A DNA stretch of 64,000 nucleotides from Sipunculus nudus. Taxonomy: Eukaryota; Annelida; Sipuncula; Golfingiida; Sipunculidae. Shown here in pieces: positions 45,000 to 56,476 of this stretch (its first letter is position 1; the number at the start of each line of letters is the position of its first letter). The DNA lies in the NCBI GenBank assembly GCA_026874595.1, contig CM049306.1, positions 78,704,142 to 78,768,141 on the forward strand. The letters run 5' to 3'. The notes below the pieces were generated by a model that was not told the origin of the DNA, searched no databases, and was given only the letters and a program-made list of their open reading frames with translations. Position numbers and translations under genes: made by a program.

Positions 45000-45900
45000 A
45001 GTGAAATATTCACTATAATGTTGTTCCAGATTGGAAATAGTGCACGCGTCCTGTTGTACAAAAATAGAACAGGTCATGCCGGTTCAAGACAATAACAGCG
45101 GGACAAGTTGAAAACATGCCTGTAAATCACATAAAATAACTCAACAACCGACGTTCGAAGGATCTCATAAAAATTAACGAGGCCCTTGTCTTGGTTGAGT
45201 AGTCCTTAATGATATTTTACCTCCAGCACACCTCCCTTAAAGAATTTGGAGTGGTAAATGTGGGCCTAAGATTATGGCTGTGAATTCAAAACACGATCGG
45301 AAGACTAAAAAATAGGATACTTAAATACCAAAGTAAATATCTTAGCAGTAATAAATGCCACAGTATCAATATAAAATTCTGGTTTATTTCTAACTAGGTA
45401 ATCTTAATGTATCTTTCATGTGGTTTAAAATTGAAACTCATCATCAAACATTGCATAAGGAGTGACATTAAAAATGATGACAAAATGCATGATTTTAGTG
45501 TAACACGATGTATTTGCCAAATTAAACAAATGCCCCAACCTAATGAAACAGCCCCTTGTTTTGGCCTTCGAGTTCTCAAAGCGAGAGTGGGTAATACATG
45601 AAGACAGGGACATGGACGTTCAAAAGCGGGAGGTGCTTACGGGCCTATAGATCTCATCAATCAAACACACGAATCACGCCGATACCCAGTACAGTCAAGC
45701 CCGCCTATTGTCATGTATGTGATGTACATCCTCAGTTCATTTGATTCATGTCTTATGATGCCAGTATATCAAACATATTATTATAACATTGAGCTTTATT
45801 TAAAAACAAATGACCCGTTGTTATTGTGACGCTGACTAGCAATTCACAAATTTCTGACATTTACAGCAGTTTACAATAGTCTGCCTGCATATTGATTTTC
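45000..45900. other. No supported feature
   Basis: May hold the decayed 3' part of the LINE scrap above, but motifs are too weak to call. Confidence 0.25.
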
Positions 45901-45975
45901 AGCATTCGTGGTCTAATGGATAAGATCTGTGTATTACTTAGTATCATGCTGCTGACTCTATTCTGTCATTCTCAA
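45901..45975 (+). repeat. tRNA-Arg-like relic
   Basis: GCATTCGTGGTCTAATGGAT then AAG resembles the 5' half of an animal tRNA-Arg, with a near-perfect A box (TGGTCTAATGG, 45909-45919). The anticodon arm and B box are not recognisable (CTGACTCTATTC in place of GGTTCGAATCC). It is a tRNA pseudogene or the head of a tRNA-derived SINE. Confidence 0.4.
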
Positions 45976-46133
45976 CAAGCAGTGTATTATGGGTTATGAT
46001 GTTGACGGGAATGACATAGCCTGCATGACATTTATTCTGTTAGTAATATAATTATATTTTTAAGAACTTGGTTTACAGGAGAACAGGAACATTTGTCTAT
46101 AAAGCATATTATTTGATAGACCAGGACAAACTA

Positions 46134-46205
46134 CAGTAAAGCCTCGCCTAACGAGCGTCCCTGTTTAGCGACAACCTCACAACAGCGACCACTCGTTCAC
46201 GGTCC
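46134..46205 (+). repeat. Tigger/pogo-like terminal sequence
   Basis: TA followed by CAGTAAAGCCTCGCCTAACG and then GCGACCACTCGTTCACGGTCCC resembles the TIR and subterminal region of Tigger/pogo elements, which start CAGT(A/G)AAACCTCG and insert at TA. No partner end was located. Confidence 0.45.
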
Positions 46206-46512
46206 CAATTCTTTTTGCTCTTTATATAAAACTTTGTTTACTTGGCCACCCTGAAAATCCGACCGCTTTATCGTGTTGATATTGGTGGTCATTGTGGTGT
46301 GATTGACATTAGCAGTCTCAAGAGAAGCATCATAAACTAGCCAGAAATGAAAATGTGGTTTAGGGGTTCTAATATAAAATTCCATTTGAGTGACCATCGT
46401 CCGTTTTAACTGAACACTTATCCCCCTCCAGATTGTTTTCCCCCATGTATCCGCTTCTGATAAGTGTCTTGCACATTGTGTTTTCGCATAATTCTTCTTG
46501 GCCTTGCAACAG

Positions 46513-46716
46513 GAACTTCTTGCCATCCACGAGCTGAAGGCCAGTAAAACCTGACGAGTGCTGCCACCTGTTGGAGCGGTGTTTGATTGACCGACACGCA
46601 CCTGTCACTGGCCAGTGGCTAGGACCCTACAGGGAGTGGCTCAAGTGTAGACAAAGGCTTGCTAAAAGCCTACAGGTTCTACAGGAAGCAGCTACAGGTG
46701 CTGGGGCTCAAAGAGG
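46513..46716 (+). pseudogene. Sulfotransferase pseudogene, upstream exon
   Basis: Bounded by an acceptor (TTGCAACAG, AG at 46511-46512) and a donor (GTAAGT at 46717). Three frames are needed: ELLAIHELKASK, then PDECCHLLERCLIDRH ... YREWLK, then SVDKGLLKAYRFYRKQLQVL then GLKE. These fit the middle of Sulfotransfer_3-type proteins (E-rich cap helices, Y..WL, AY..YR..LQ.L). It ends one base into a codon that is completed by the next exon (GLKE-D-MTD), strong support for a once-spliced gene. The N-terminal PAPS-binding loop was not found upstream; at least two one-base frameshifts are present. Confidence 0.7.
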
Positions 46717-47066
46717 GTAAGTATACAGTAATACACCTGAATTGATACCTCACAATACAATACCAAACAGGCACCATGTGTTCGCCATTTCGAAAGCCTC
46801 GTTGCAGGGAACTGGAACATAGTGGAGCCAGAAAAAAAAGACCTAGTATTCAAAAGAATACGATAAAGTGAGATCTCTCTTCTTCTCTCTATCTGATCAT
46901 AAACTAATGAAATTGTTCAAACATAACGTATAACTGTTAGCGTTATATATCCTTATGTTACCCAAGGTGCATTCACATAACAGCTTCATTTGGCTCACTA
47001 ATTAAGCGTATAAAATGCAATGTATATGATATATTAATGAATGCATTTCCAAATCTTTACTTGAAG
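46717..47066 (+). other. Intron of the sulfotransferase pseudogene
   Basis: 350 bp, GTAAGT ... TTACTTGAAG. Splicing joins phase-1 ends in frame. Retention of the intron argues for a segmentally duplicated or decayed gene, not a processed copy. Confidence 0.55.
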
Positions 47067-47392
47067 ATATGACAGACCGGAGATGGGTGCTGAAGGACGC
47101 GGCACACATGTTAAGCTTGGAAGCCCCTGTTTGCCACGTTCTCTGACGCGCTCATCATCACGACACACCGCGACCCCGCCATCGTCCTGGCGTCTTCTCT
47201 CTCCGGGGCGCTGACCATCAGTTCATTCTACTACAACCCGCTGGACATCATCCGATGCCCGCGAGATGAAGCAGTTCAGAGCCATGACGGAAAAACTAAT
47301 TCGTTTTAGACAAAATAAAAAAAATGAACGAACGCTTCCTAGATTTATCGTTTGAACAAATACTGAAGAACCCAGGAGCCACTATTGTATAA
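47067..47392 (+). pseudogene. Sulfotransferase pseudogene, downstream exon
   Basis: The first frame reads DMTDRRWVLKDAAHMLSLEA, the RWVLK.P.H...L segment. After a one-base insertion near 47127 it reads LFATFSDALIITTHRDPAIV then LASSLSGAL, where THRDP..V..S holds the Arg and Ser that bind the PAPS 3'-phosphate in this fold. Further shifts give EMKQFRAMTEKLIRFRQ and ERFLDLSFEQILKNPGATIV, the F.D..Y..L..DP..T...IY segment, ending at TAA 47390-47392. The family would transfer sulfate from PAPS to a small substrate or glycan. Three or more frameshifts make function unlikely unless they are assembly errors. Confidence 0.75.
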
Positions 47393-48353
47393 AAGATAAC
47401 CCGGTGCACAATACGGAAGTAGACTTCTTCTTTGGTAAATGTCTTCACACAAGCTCAAACAAAACAGTCATTATTTAGTATTTTGAAAATTATTAACACA
47501 TGATAAAGATTAAATGCAGTAGAATGGCTTTGTTTAAGATATAAATGTCTTCAATCCTAAGCCCCCCCCCCCCCCCCATCCCTAATTGTTAAAGAAAATA
47601 TCTCAAAAGTAACTGGGGTTACATGCAATTATCCTAGATTTCTGCAGATTTGACCTTGAAGAATAAGATCACAAGCCACCAGTTTTTTAAATCTCCTCTG
47701 ATACTTGAAGGGAACATCTTGTGTGTTAGTTTTAAGGAAAATCTTCAGTACCTCATATGTGACAGGAATCACAATTAAAATAAGATTTCCTCAGATTTAA
47801 CCAAGAAATGGGTGGAATCAACTTTTGTTCCACATTTAAGGGGGGGGATGCAATAATTTATCATGTTTTGGACTGATGACTATAAAACAAGGGAACCATG
47901 GGTCACGCTGTTCAGCTGAAGTTTACTTTGAAAGTAAAAAAATAAAAATAAGAATTAGAGATGTCTGTGAGAAAAGGTAACATAGGCCATGGTTGGTTGA
48001 TATATAGGCTTGTATTAATGAGTAAGAGAAATATTTTTTAATGTTAAAATTTAATGTATACAGTTGCAATAATAAATAAATGTCCCCAGTGCACAGGTGC
48101 AAAGACCTGCATGATTGTGGAGACCGGGGGGGGGGGGGGTGTGGATCTAATATTAATTGGATTTTTTATAATATATTCCATGGAAATAAAAACTCTCCAG
48201 ATTCAACATTTAGGTACATTATGTTCTGGTCATAACGTATACTATAACACAATATTGACCTTATTTCTGGCATTACAGAGTCCTGGAATGTAAAGTCTAG
48301 AGGAATATTAATGCCAAATCGAATATAAACAAAACATCATGGATGCTTTTGAT
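47393..48353. other. No further exon recognised
   Basis: Poly-C at ~47562-47577 and poly-G at ~48126-48139. AT-rich otherwise; no terminal sulfotransferase sequence recognised. Confidence 0.4.
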
Positions 48354-48356
48354 ATC

Positions 48357-49940
48357 AGGCTCCTGAACATGGAAAATTTCATGAAAAAAGGACATTTACA
48401 TTACAAATATACATGGAGAGCCTTTTTTTTACAGTGCCTGCAGATATTTACCTGATTATTTATGTTTGGGCAGATAATGACCAGTTACAGATCGAGTTCG
48501 CGTTTCGTCCCGGCTGACCTTCTTTTGACCGTTTTACGGCTCCTGAACATAGAAAATTTCTTTAAAAAAGCCATTTTCATAACAAATATAAATGTACGGC
48601 CTTTTTTTCGCAGTGCCTGCAGATACTGGCCTGATTTTTGGTGTGCGGGCAGATAATGACCAGTTACAGATCGAGTTCACGTTTCGTCAAAGTTGACCTT
48701 TTGACGGCACCCTAACATAGAAAATCCCATGAAAAATATAAATTTTCATGACAAGTGAACAAGCACGGATTTTTTTCGCGATGCCTGCAGATACTGCCCT
48801 GATTTTTTTATGTTACAGATTGAGTTCGCGTTTCATCCAGGTTGACCTATTTTTGACCGTTTAACGGCTCCTGAACATAAAAAAATCATGAAAAAAAGTG
48901 ATTTTCATGATAAATGTATATGTACAGCCTTTTTTTAGCCATAGGCTGATGGGCTATTGTCGTCACCCAAGCTGTCCGTCGTGTCGTCTTGCCGTACGTC
49001 CGGCGTCCGTCCGTCCGGCGTCCGTTAACTTTTACCTTGTGAGCGGGATTTCTCTAAAAGGATTCATCATTGGAAGTTCATTTCATCAGTGAAGATGAAT
49101 ATCGACAAAATCTCGGTCAGGTTCGAAAATGGATGACCTTGACCCATTTTTCCACATTTTAGAGCTGATTATAGAAAAACACTCAGAAGCTTATATATCA
49201 GGAACCATTGTGAGGATTTTCATAAAACTGATTATGATCATTGGACTGATTGTCTGTATCTGCTGCACAAGTTTGGTGGTGCCACCTACAATTTCGGATT
49301 TTTTAAATGAATTTTTTTCGGATTTTTCACCTTTGGCCTTGTGAGGAGGATATTTCTTAAAGGATTCGCCGTAGGAATGTTTATTTCTTCGGTGAAGATG
49401 TATATCAACAAAATCTTGGTCAAGTTCGAAGGTGGGTGACCTTGACCCATTTATCTTTGTTTTAGAGCTGATTATAGAAAAACGCTTAGAAGCGCCACCT
49501 ACAATTTCTGATTTTTCAATGAATTTTTATTGAATTTTTCAATTTTAGCCTTTTGTACAGGATATCACCAAAGGTATTAAACACAGGAACTTCATTTCTT
49601 CAGTGCTACTGCATATTTACAAAATCTTGGTCAAGTTCAAAGATGGGTGATCTTGACCTACTTTTCAAGGTCACAGAGCTTAGAATAGAAAAAAAACTTA
49701 GGAGCTTATTTCTCATGAAGCATTTGGTGGATTGTTATGAAACATGGTACATACCTCTCTAATTTAATTTTATAACCAATTATCAGATTTTGCTAATATT
49801 CTAGTTTCGCAATGCAATGCATAAAGATACTGGCCTATTTTTAGTCTGTTGGCGCATAATGTCCACTTACAGATCAGGTTCGCGTTTCGTCCCAGTTGAC
49901 CTATTTTTTGACCATATGACAGATCCTGAACATATAGCTA
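48357..49940 (+). repeat. Tandem array (~160-181-bp units) split by an insertion
   Basis: Units start GGCTCCTGAACAT at 48357 and 48538, in variant form at ~48706, and again at ~48866. They share TTTTTTTCGCAGTGCCTGCA, GATACTGGCCTGATTTTT, CAGTTACAGATCGAGTTCGC and GTTTCGTCC..GTTGACC. The fourth unit is interrupted at 48937-49804; the remainder of the unit resumes at 49805 (TTTCGCAATGC...CAGATCAGGTTCGCGTTTCG) and ends with a variant of the CTCCTGAACAT word at ~49923. Confidence 0.8.
48937..49804 (+). mobile_element. AGC...CTAG repeat inserted into a T tract
   Basis: 868 bp inserted exactly inside the T run of a tandem unit: TTTTTTT then AGCCATAGGCTGATGGGC ... GCTAATATTCTAG then TTTCGC. It carries the GTCCGTCGTGTCG/CGTCCGTCCGTCC run (~48990-49025), two ~300-bp related halves (GTGAGNNGGAT.TTCTTAAAGGATTC at ~49039 and ~49340) and a GGTGGTGCCACC palindrome at ~49275. 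End words match the 31217-34452 copy. No coding capacity. Confidence 0.7.
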
Positions 49941-51238
49941 TCTAAAAATTCAGTAATGTATATCTGTAAGACACATCTCTACAATTTGTAATACTGTGTT
50001 AACATATATCAAGCATCCCTGTCTTCTTTTTCACTGGATCTGAGATGGACTCCGGCTGACTATGACTCAAGTCCAATCCTGATCATATTTTGTCGCATCC
50101 CATACGTGAAAGTGAATTTTTACTGCAGGTCGTTAGGTGGGATTTCTCACATTTGTTTTTTTTTTTTTGTCCTATAAGCCAGCATCGGGAATTCTACCTC
50201 TTATAGTGCATCACGATTAATGATTCTTGACAGCAGAGCACTATACAAAATAAAAAATGTTCATTGAAATCACCCATCGATAACGATCTTTGTGCCCATG
50301 GCGTAGAAGGATTGAACATCGTAATTCGCCAAGAATCTAAGGGGCGTCTTATGTAAGTCGTAACGAAGTCATCATATTTCGTGGAAATATCGTATTAGTT
50401 TCATGGGCATGGTAACGAAGTCCTTGACGTTCTTAACAGTTTCGTGACACATCGTGCTGGCATCAAGTAAATGTCGTATCATATTTTACCGGCATCGTAC
50501 TTACTTCGTACAAATTCGTAATTCTCATGGAGTCAAATTCGTGGAAGTGGGAACGGGGCTAACTTTGAACACTTCAAAAATAGCAACCCGAATTCAAAGT
50601 GCCCTATATAATGCTACAAGCACTGCTAATGTCCAAGACACCCCGTGACCTCCCTGCGGGTATGGGGCTTACGCTGTGAACATCAGAGTTAATAAAAGTG
50701 TTGTGTTTGCTAATAAAATAAGGCCACTGTTGAGGTGTCCTGATTCTCAGGGTGATTCTTTTATGTTTATTACCCCCACGCCAAGGGGCGGGATCATGTT
50801 TTCCGTCTGTTGCTTGCCGGAAATCGAAGATTTCTACAAGCATTTTGGTTGGTTGCGCATGCCTGTTTGTTGTTGCGTCTGTGCGTTTGTAAGCACTCTG
50901 TTGGCCACGTATTTTTAGCAATCGATCTGAAACTTACCACAGTTGATTGATAATAAAAAATACTGGAAGCCTATTGCTTTTGGTCAGTATCAATGTTTGG
51001 TCAATATTTGGTTAATGTTAAAAATCAAGCTCATCCAAATTGTCAAAATTTTATTTTCGTCACAACTCCGTCAAAAATAGGCCTATCTACATAATTTATA
51101 CGCTCTGAACACAGCGTGTGACCTACTGGAACCTTCCCGTCACGTGCTGTGAGAAATGGACGTTTTTTAACAGGTTTGGCCACAAGGGGCTTATGGGGAA
51201 ACACCAAGCAAATCAAACGCTCCGTTAAACAAAATCTG
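49941..51238. other. Unassigned, partly repeat-like
   Basis: At ~50330-50530 an ATCGTA/TTCGT-rich stretch recurs (TAACGAAGTCATCATATTTCG, GTAACGAAGTCCTTGACG). At ~50770-50930 the sequence (CCCCCACGCCAAGGGGCGGG, GTTTGTTGTTGCGTCTGTGC) resembles a common mollusc dispersed repeat. No gene recognised. Confidence 0.35.
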
Positions 51239-51243
51239 ATTGG
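51239..51243 (-). promoter_or_regulatory. Inverted CCAAT box upstream of the helicase-like ORF
   Basis: ATTGG within CTGATTGGCTCAGA, 19 bp upstream of the ATG at 51262. A good NF-Y core by sequence, but close to the start codon; function is speculative. Confidence 0.25.
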
Positions 51244-51261
51244 CTCAGATTCTAAACAAAG

Positions 51262-51408
51262 ATGGTTGCGCCAATGCGGAGCTCGTTGTGTGGCACTGCA
51301 AGGGAGGATATTTGCAAACAGTGGGGGATAACTGAACTCAGGCCACACCAGCAGGTAAGTTTAGAGACTGTCCTGAAAGGTGACGATCGCATCTTGTATA
51401 TTCCAAGG
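51262..51408 (+). pseudogene. Helicase-like N-terminal fragment ending in a poly-G run
   Basis: From ATG 51262 the frame reads REDICKQWGITELRPHQQ, then VSLETVLKGDDRILYIPRG. The pattern ..F/WGI..LRP.Q...(I/L)..(V/L)L.G.D.L...P.G fits the start of RecQ-type and related SF2 helicases, where the Walker A PTGxGKS follows. Here the expected Walker A falls in a run of ~15 G (51407-51422), and the sequence after it is unrelated in any frame, so the ATP-binding loop is destroyed or interrupted. A GTAAGT lies at 51355, so an alternative is a first exon that donates there. Low complexity and short length limit confidence. Confidence 0.4.
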
Positions 51409-51422
51409 GGGGGGGGGGGGGG

Positions 51423-53670
51423 CGGGGGCGGTGGAGTCTGTGCTACCAAGCACTTTCGACCGCAGTGCAAATCAACCGGCACCTCCAGGATACCTGCTAC
51501 AGGATCGGTTAAATATTTGCGCAGGAGGGCATTCGACAGAGACGGCACCGCCTGTTGGTCAATCCTGAGGGACAACCGCGGTTTCGTGTAGCTGTCACAG
51601 CGGAGCGGATAGATGAGCATAGCGTAACCGCTGCATATGGAGCGTACACAAACTATAGCTCAATGTGGTCCTCTATGTTTTTTTTTTTTTTCATTAATAG
51701 AGCCCAATCGCCTCTCTGACCTTTATAAACTAAAGGAAATTCCTTCGAGCTTTTATAAAAATAGGCCAGAAAACGTGGATTTGACTGCACACAGGCTGCT
51801 TATTTTGTTTATATCAAAGTGTTTATAATGTAGGGAGATATGCAAAAATACAATATAAATCAATACAAATTCAGCAAGGGCATTTGACGGCAAGTAAGAT
51901 AAGCCAGAGCTTTGCAATTGACGTTTTGCAACAGTAGACCTTCCTACCTCCAGAAATATGCAACCTGCCACCCGGGGTCACATGTTTTTATCGTTTGTCA
52001 AGATAACTGTGTTTACAAACACGTTTTTGATAAACAAGTTCATATATCCTTCACGGAGGCGTTATAAGAACTTATCACAACCTGAATTATCCTTAGATCA
52101 TTATTATATAAACAGAAGAAGCCAGAAATCACATAAATTCTTTATGTTAGATAGGTGAATGGCCAGCTTTAATTACAGGTTCACTGGGAAGGGTAATTAT
52201 ATGTTCAAGTAGAATGTTAAACTTGAACAGGACTTAACAGAGCTCAGGTTGTGAGTATTAGCTGAGCTCTGTCTTGCCTGCAGTCACAGGCGCAAGCCTG
52301 GGAGGGTGGACGTGGTTCCTGGTGTTATGACCCAGAAGATAGTCTCGCCCAGTCGATGCAATGATTAAAACACTAATTCCTCCCACTAACAGATTCATCA
52401 AACTAACTTTGCTGTGTTGCAAAGCCTAAACAGCTGTTGCCATCTAACTTAAGTACGGCTCTCTGGCCGACTTTTTCAGCGACTGGTAAACTCCACCGGT
52501 TATGGGACGGTCAGCGTTACACATCACCGCCTTGCTGAACCTAGGTATTGTTCAGTGACGTCAGCACTAATTGGTGATCTTTCCCGGAATCTTTTTCAAA
52601 ACCAGCATGGATCAGTTATTGCCTATTGCGGGCTTCCAGTTGGCTAACCATATTCAAATTTAATCAATCTTAATATATTTAGGTCCTCGCCTATGTTGAG
52701 TTAGGAAAACTTTCAACACTAAAAATTAGTATTAACGTTTATCAGATATTCTATACTATATTATTACTATATATTATTATATACTATACTATTACTCTAT
52801 ACAGTTGGCCTGTTAAACAAAATGTAGGCCAAACAAACTCTGACTAAGCCAGTCAGAATGAGCTAGATAATCAGGTGTACACGCGACGAACGCAGTCAAA
52901 ATGTAATACATGTACCCGCTTGCTGAAACGATCACGTGTTGGCAAATTTGTAGTGGCTAAGGGAACCAATACGCGGGTTCACACAAATGCTGCCAGCTGC
53001 TCCTGTCATCTCGGCAGTGGAAATTTAACTGGACCTATCTTTGCAGAATTGTTGCGATCATGTGTGTCTACATCGCACTTACATTTACCCCATGAACCGT
53101 TATATCCGTGATATATCATAGAACACGAAGGTCCATGTATTGACTACCTGAATACATGATTTCAGTACGAATGTTACAAAGCGGGTTGAGCTGTCAATTG
53201 CTAATGGGACCCCTGATGGCATTTTCATAGCAACGATCCCATTCGTATGATTCGTGACGGCCTGCGGGGGAATCCTCGAGCCTTTAAAGGGCCGTGTGAC
53301 GCCCTTATGTGGAAATATCAAGCATTCACCATATGGACTTACAGGGCCTTAGTGATAAGAGCTGGCACTGGGTTACGTCTATCGCTAAATGGAATCACGC
53401 TTTATTTTAAGCATTTAATTAATGAACGCAAATACTAAAGATCAGGCAGGGCTAACCAGCATAGTGTAATAACCGCTCTAACCCTCAGTGTAGAAACAGT
53501 TGGATGCTATCTTAATCACAGGGCTGCTAATTCTCAACTTCTCGATTAGACTGTATTAAGTGTAGATAATTTAATGATAAATTGCTAGGAAATTAAAAGA
53601 TATCTAAAACTGAAATTAATAGTATAGCTGGGAAAAGAAAAAGATAATATGAGAGATGTTATATACCTCA
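51423..53670. other. No gene recognised
   Basis: A perfect CRE palindrome TGACGTCA lies near 52556-52563 in a moderately GC-rich patch (52250-52630). Short ATACTAT-type repeats at ~52750-52800. Open frames up to 120 codons near 51252-51620 are antisense to the fragment above. Confidence 0.35.
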
Positions 53671-53676
53671 AGGGGG

Positions 53677-53736
53677 TGGGGGGGGGGGGGGGGGGGTCGC
53701 GCGCCGAGGGCGCCCCCATCTGGATCCGCCTTGTTG
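53677..53736. repeat. Poly-G tract next to a hAT-like end
   Basis: About 20 G followed by TCGCGCGCCGAGGGCGCCCC and CTGGATCCGCCTTG, the reverse of a CAAGGCGGATCCAG-type terminus. Possibly one end of a decayed hAT element. Confidence 0.45.
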
Positions 53737-55500
53737 TGCACAACAGTCCGTGACCCAATGATGGGTTAAGTATTCACGCGTGGAAACCTATCTGTTACTT
53801 AAACAGGTCGGTGTTCTCGACAGATCCGAATACGATGAAGGCGTTCTTTTACATGGTCATACATATGACGCGGTTGGCTTCATATTTGTGATGTAACACT
53901 TAGCGATTCTCAATTAATGTAGATTTCACGAGAGTAACATTTTCGCGATTCTTACCACAAAGAAATTTATTAAAACGTGGATTAATTATTTCTTCGAGAG
54001 TGGGAAAATAATCATTAACTTTAGTGTGCGGCCAAATCTTAGGAAAACCCAAGGAAATATCAAACAAGAGCAAATTCTTTTTCATAACTGTCTTACTTCC
54101 TTATTAAGAATATCGACTTCGATAAAAATAGACCGCAGTATTCGCAGGTACCGGGCTGTTTTCTGCTACGCAAAAGAGACTTCGACCAGGGCGGGTTCGC
54201 CACAGTAAATTTTAAATGTTTTCATAAGCAAGGGAACTTGTCTGAAAGAGCACCTGTCTAATAAGACCACGTGTCCATTATGATCATCCTTGAGTGAACC
54301 AAACGAATTAAAATCATAAGGCAAAATTTGTTTTTCGTTTCGCTTGTTTAGTTTTTGGCAAGGTAAAATAAAGCTGAAGTCATTAAAGTGTACACAGTGA
54401 GGATATACGAATATTGAGCATTTCACGTCGGTCGGAAGATAATCGCGCGACATATGTACGAATGTGTCAAGATTGTTGCACGACGTTCGTTATTCCCATC
54501 CTCATCAGTATATATATATCAAAAGGTTCCTCTAAATTATTGGTCAGGACAGGTTTCAGAGCTTGCTGGTCCCTCGACCGTCTCTAATCTCTGGACAAGA
54601 ACTGATGCTGGGATTGCATTTCCAGGTTTTTTCATGCTGCAAATGCAAGCGATCGTTGTATTGCCTGTCGCATGATAATTACGCGACATATGTACAAAGA
54701 TCGCTCCAGGTTCGTTTTTCTCCAAGTATACGCAACAACTTCGCATGTGTAGCGAAATGTCCGCGAGAATGTTGCCCGAGATTTGTGAGATATTCTCGTG
54801 TTCGCATTTTAGTCGCGTGTCTTTCGTGGATGTGGACTGGCCAGAGTTCGTCAACCCTACACACTACATTCGCACATACGTTGTGAGAACTATGCACATT
54901 GCAAAAAAAAAAAATCTCAGAATGTTCGACTTTCCATAATTTCGATATTTGCAATCTTCCCAAATCGTTCGCGTGGCCCATGAAATCCCTACTTTCGGGC
55001 GCCATTATATTGTAACTGATCAATGGATGTTTTACTGATTTAAGAACTATGTATAACCAATGATTAACGGGGAGGGGGGGGGGAGGGGTTAGTTCGCCGA
55101 CTTCTTGTTGCTTCTATAATGCTGCTTCCGTCCATGTTTTCTGTCATAACCAAAATTTTCTAACCTGATGATTTCGGGGAAAAACAGCCAATGTTCAGAA
55201 TCATCAGCTGTGCACCGATAACGCATCTTTAGGGTACCCAGACGTCTTCATATTAATCGAGCCCCTTTAACGTTTATGTTAATATAAAAATAAAGTACAA
55301 AGAAAATAACGAAATTTTCTCGTTTAAGTATAACGTTGTATGTTTATTACACACACCGCCTAGCAGTTTGGCCATATGCCTGCAGCGTGCTAGAGGAGCT
55401 TACGCGGCATTGCACGCTTGCACACTGAGGTGTATCATTTTTTTTTTTTTTGGAGAGGTTTGATTGGCTTGGATATGGTAATCGATCATATAGTGTCATA
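53737..55500. other. Unassigned, with a repeated GCGACATATGTAC block
   Basis: GATAATCGCGCGACATATGT at ~54437 recurs as GATAATTACGCGACATATGT at ~54674, each followed by a TTCGTT-rich segment. TTCGC words are frequent to ~54880. Poly-G at ~55070-55090. Overlapping open frames on both strands at 54454-55023 show no family resemblance. Confidence 0.35.
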
Positions 55501-55505
55501 AACAG

Positions 55506-55509
<4 letters not shown>

Positions 55510-55582
<73 letters not shown>
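55510..55582. repeat. (TA)n microsatellite
   Basis: About 72 bp, near-perfect. Confidence 0.95.
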
Positions 55583-55585
<3 letters not shown>

Positions 55586-56476
55586 ACTCAATTTAATTCT
55601 ATATTTTCATTAAGAAGGGGCCTATGTGACTGCACTTGTGCCATTTGCTCACGTATAAATCCTCATTTTATAAATGAAAACTCTGAACAATAACAAAAGA
55701 AAAAAAAAATAAAAAATGGAAACTGCATGTGCTGCCGTAATACCAAAAAATATTTTTTTTTAAATCAGAACATTAAATTACAAACAATTATCTCAACGCA
55801 AACTATGCCATCCTCACTATAAATGTACAGGATGGGGAAAAACAAGGCAGTGGTATTTACTGATAATTCCCTTGACTGGATAATTATGTGGATCCTGTTA
55901 ATCTTAGTGTTATAGACTCACTAGCCCATGACTATTGAAACAATTTAACTACAACATTGAGTGTGTGGGTTTACGTGTCTTATTTAGATTAATTTTATAA
56001 TGATGGGGGGGTCTGTCAAGAGGAACATTTATGCCGGCCAACTAGGCCCACGCGGTAACCATCCCCGAACTGTCAGTTCTGAATACCCGGAGGCCGTAAA
56101 AGTGACGTCCGGATACTCCGGTTATCGAAGTGATAGTGTGAATAATGTTTCGCCCAAACCTAATTTTCGAAAATCGATTGCTGCCTGCCGATTTAGGCTT
56201 CCAAAAGGTTAAAAGTGTTTGTCAAGTAAGTTAAGAGCATTTGTGTGTGTGTGTGAGGGTGTGTGTGTGTGTTTGCATTGGGTTTTTGAAACGAAAGTGC
56301 AGAACAGAGCAGTTGACGACCTCCACCCTCTCCCCTTACGTCATTCTCGATCTGCCTATAATTGCATTAAATATAAGCATACATCTAAGGCTTTTTGTAA
56401 CACGCACAGGGAGAACTCTGAGGATTTTCATGTAAATTTATTGTAAAATCTAGTAAATGTTCGTAACTCTAATAAA
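55583..56476. other. No gene recognised
   Basis: AT-rich with a (GT)n-like run at ~56242-56272. A 70-codon open frame at 56000-56212 is unrecognised. Confidence 0.35.

Noticed and set aside
54454-55023. Four overlapping frames of 64-114 codons on both strands
   Set aside because: Mutually overlapping, no family resemblance; more likely a repeat.
55160-55210. Hammerhead ribozyme core (CTGATGA followed by GGGGAAAAA); CTGATGA also at ~5503, ~20220, ~23795, ~26900 and ~28519
   Set aside because: None has a helix II between CTGATGA and GAAA or flanking helices I and III.
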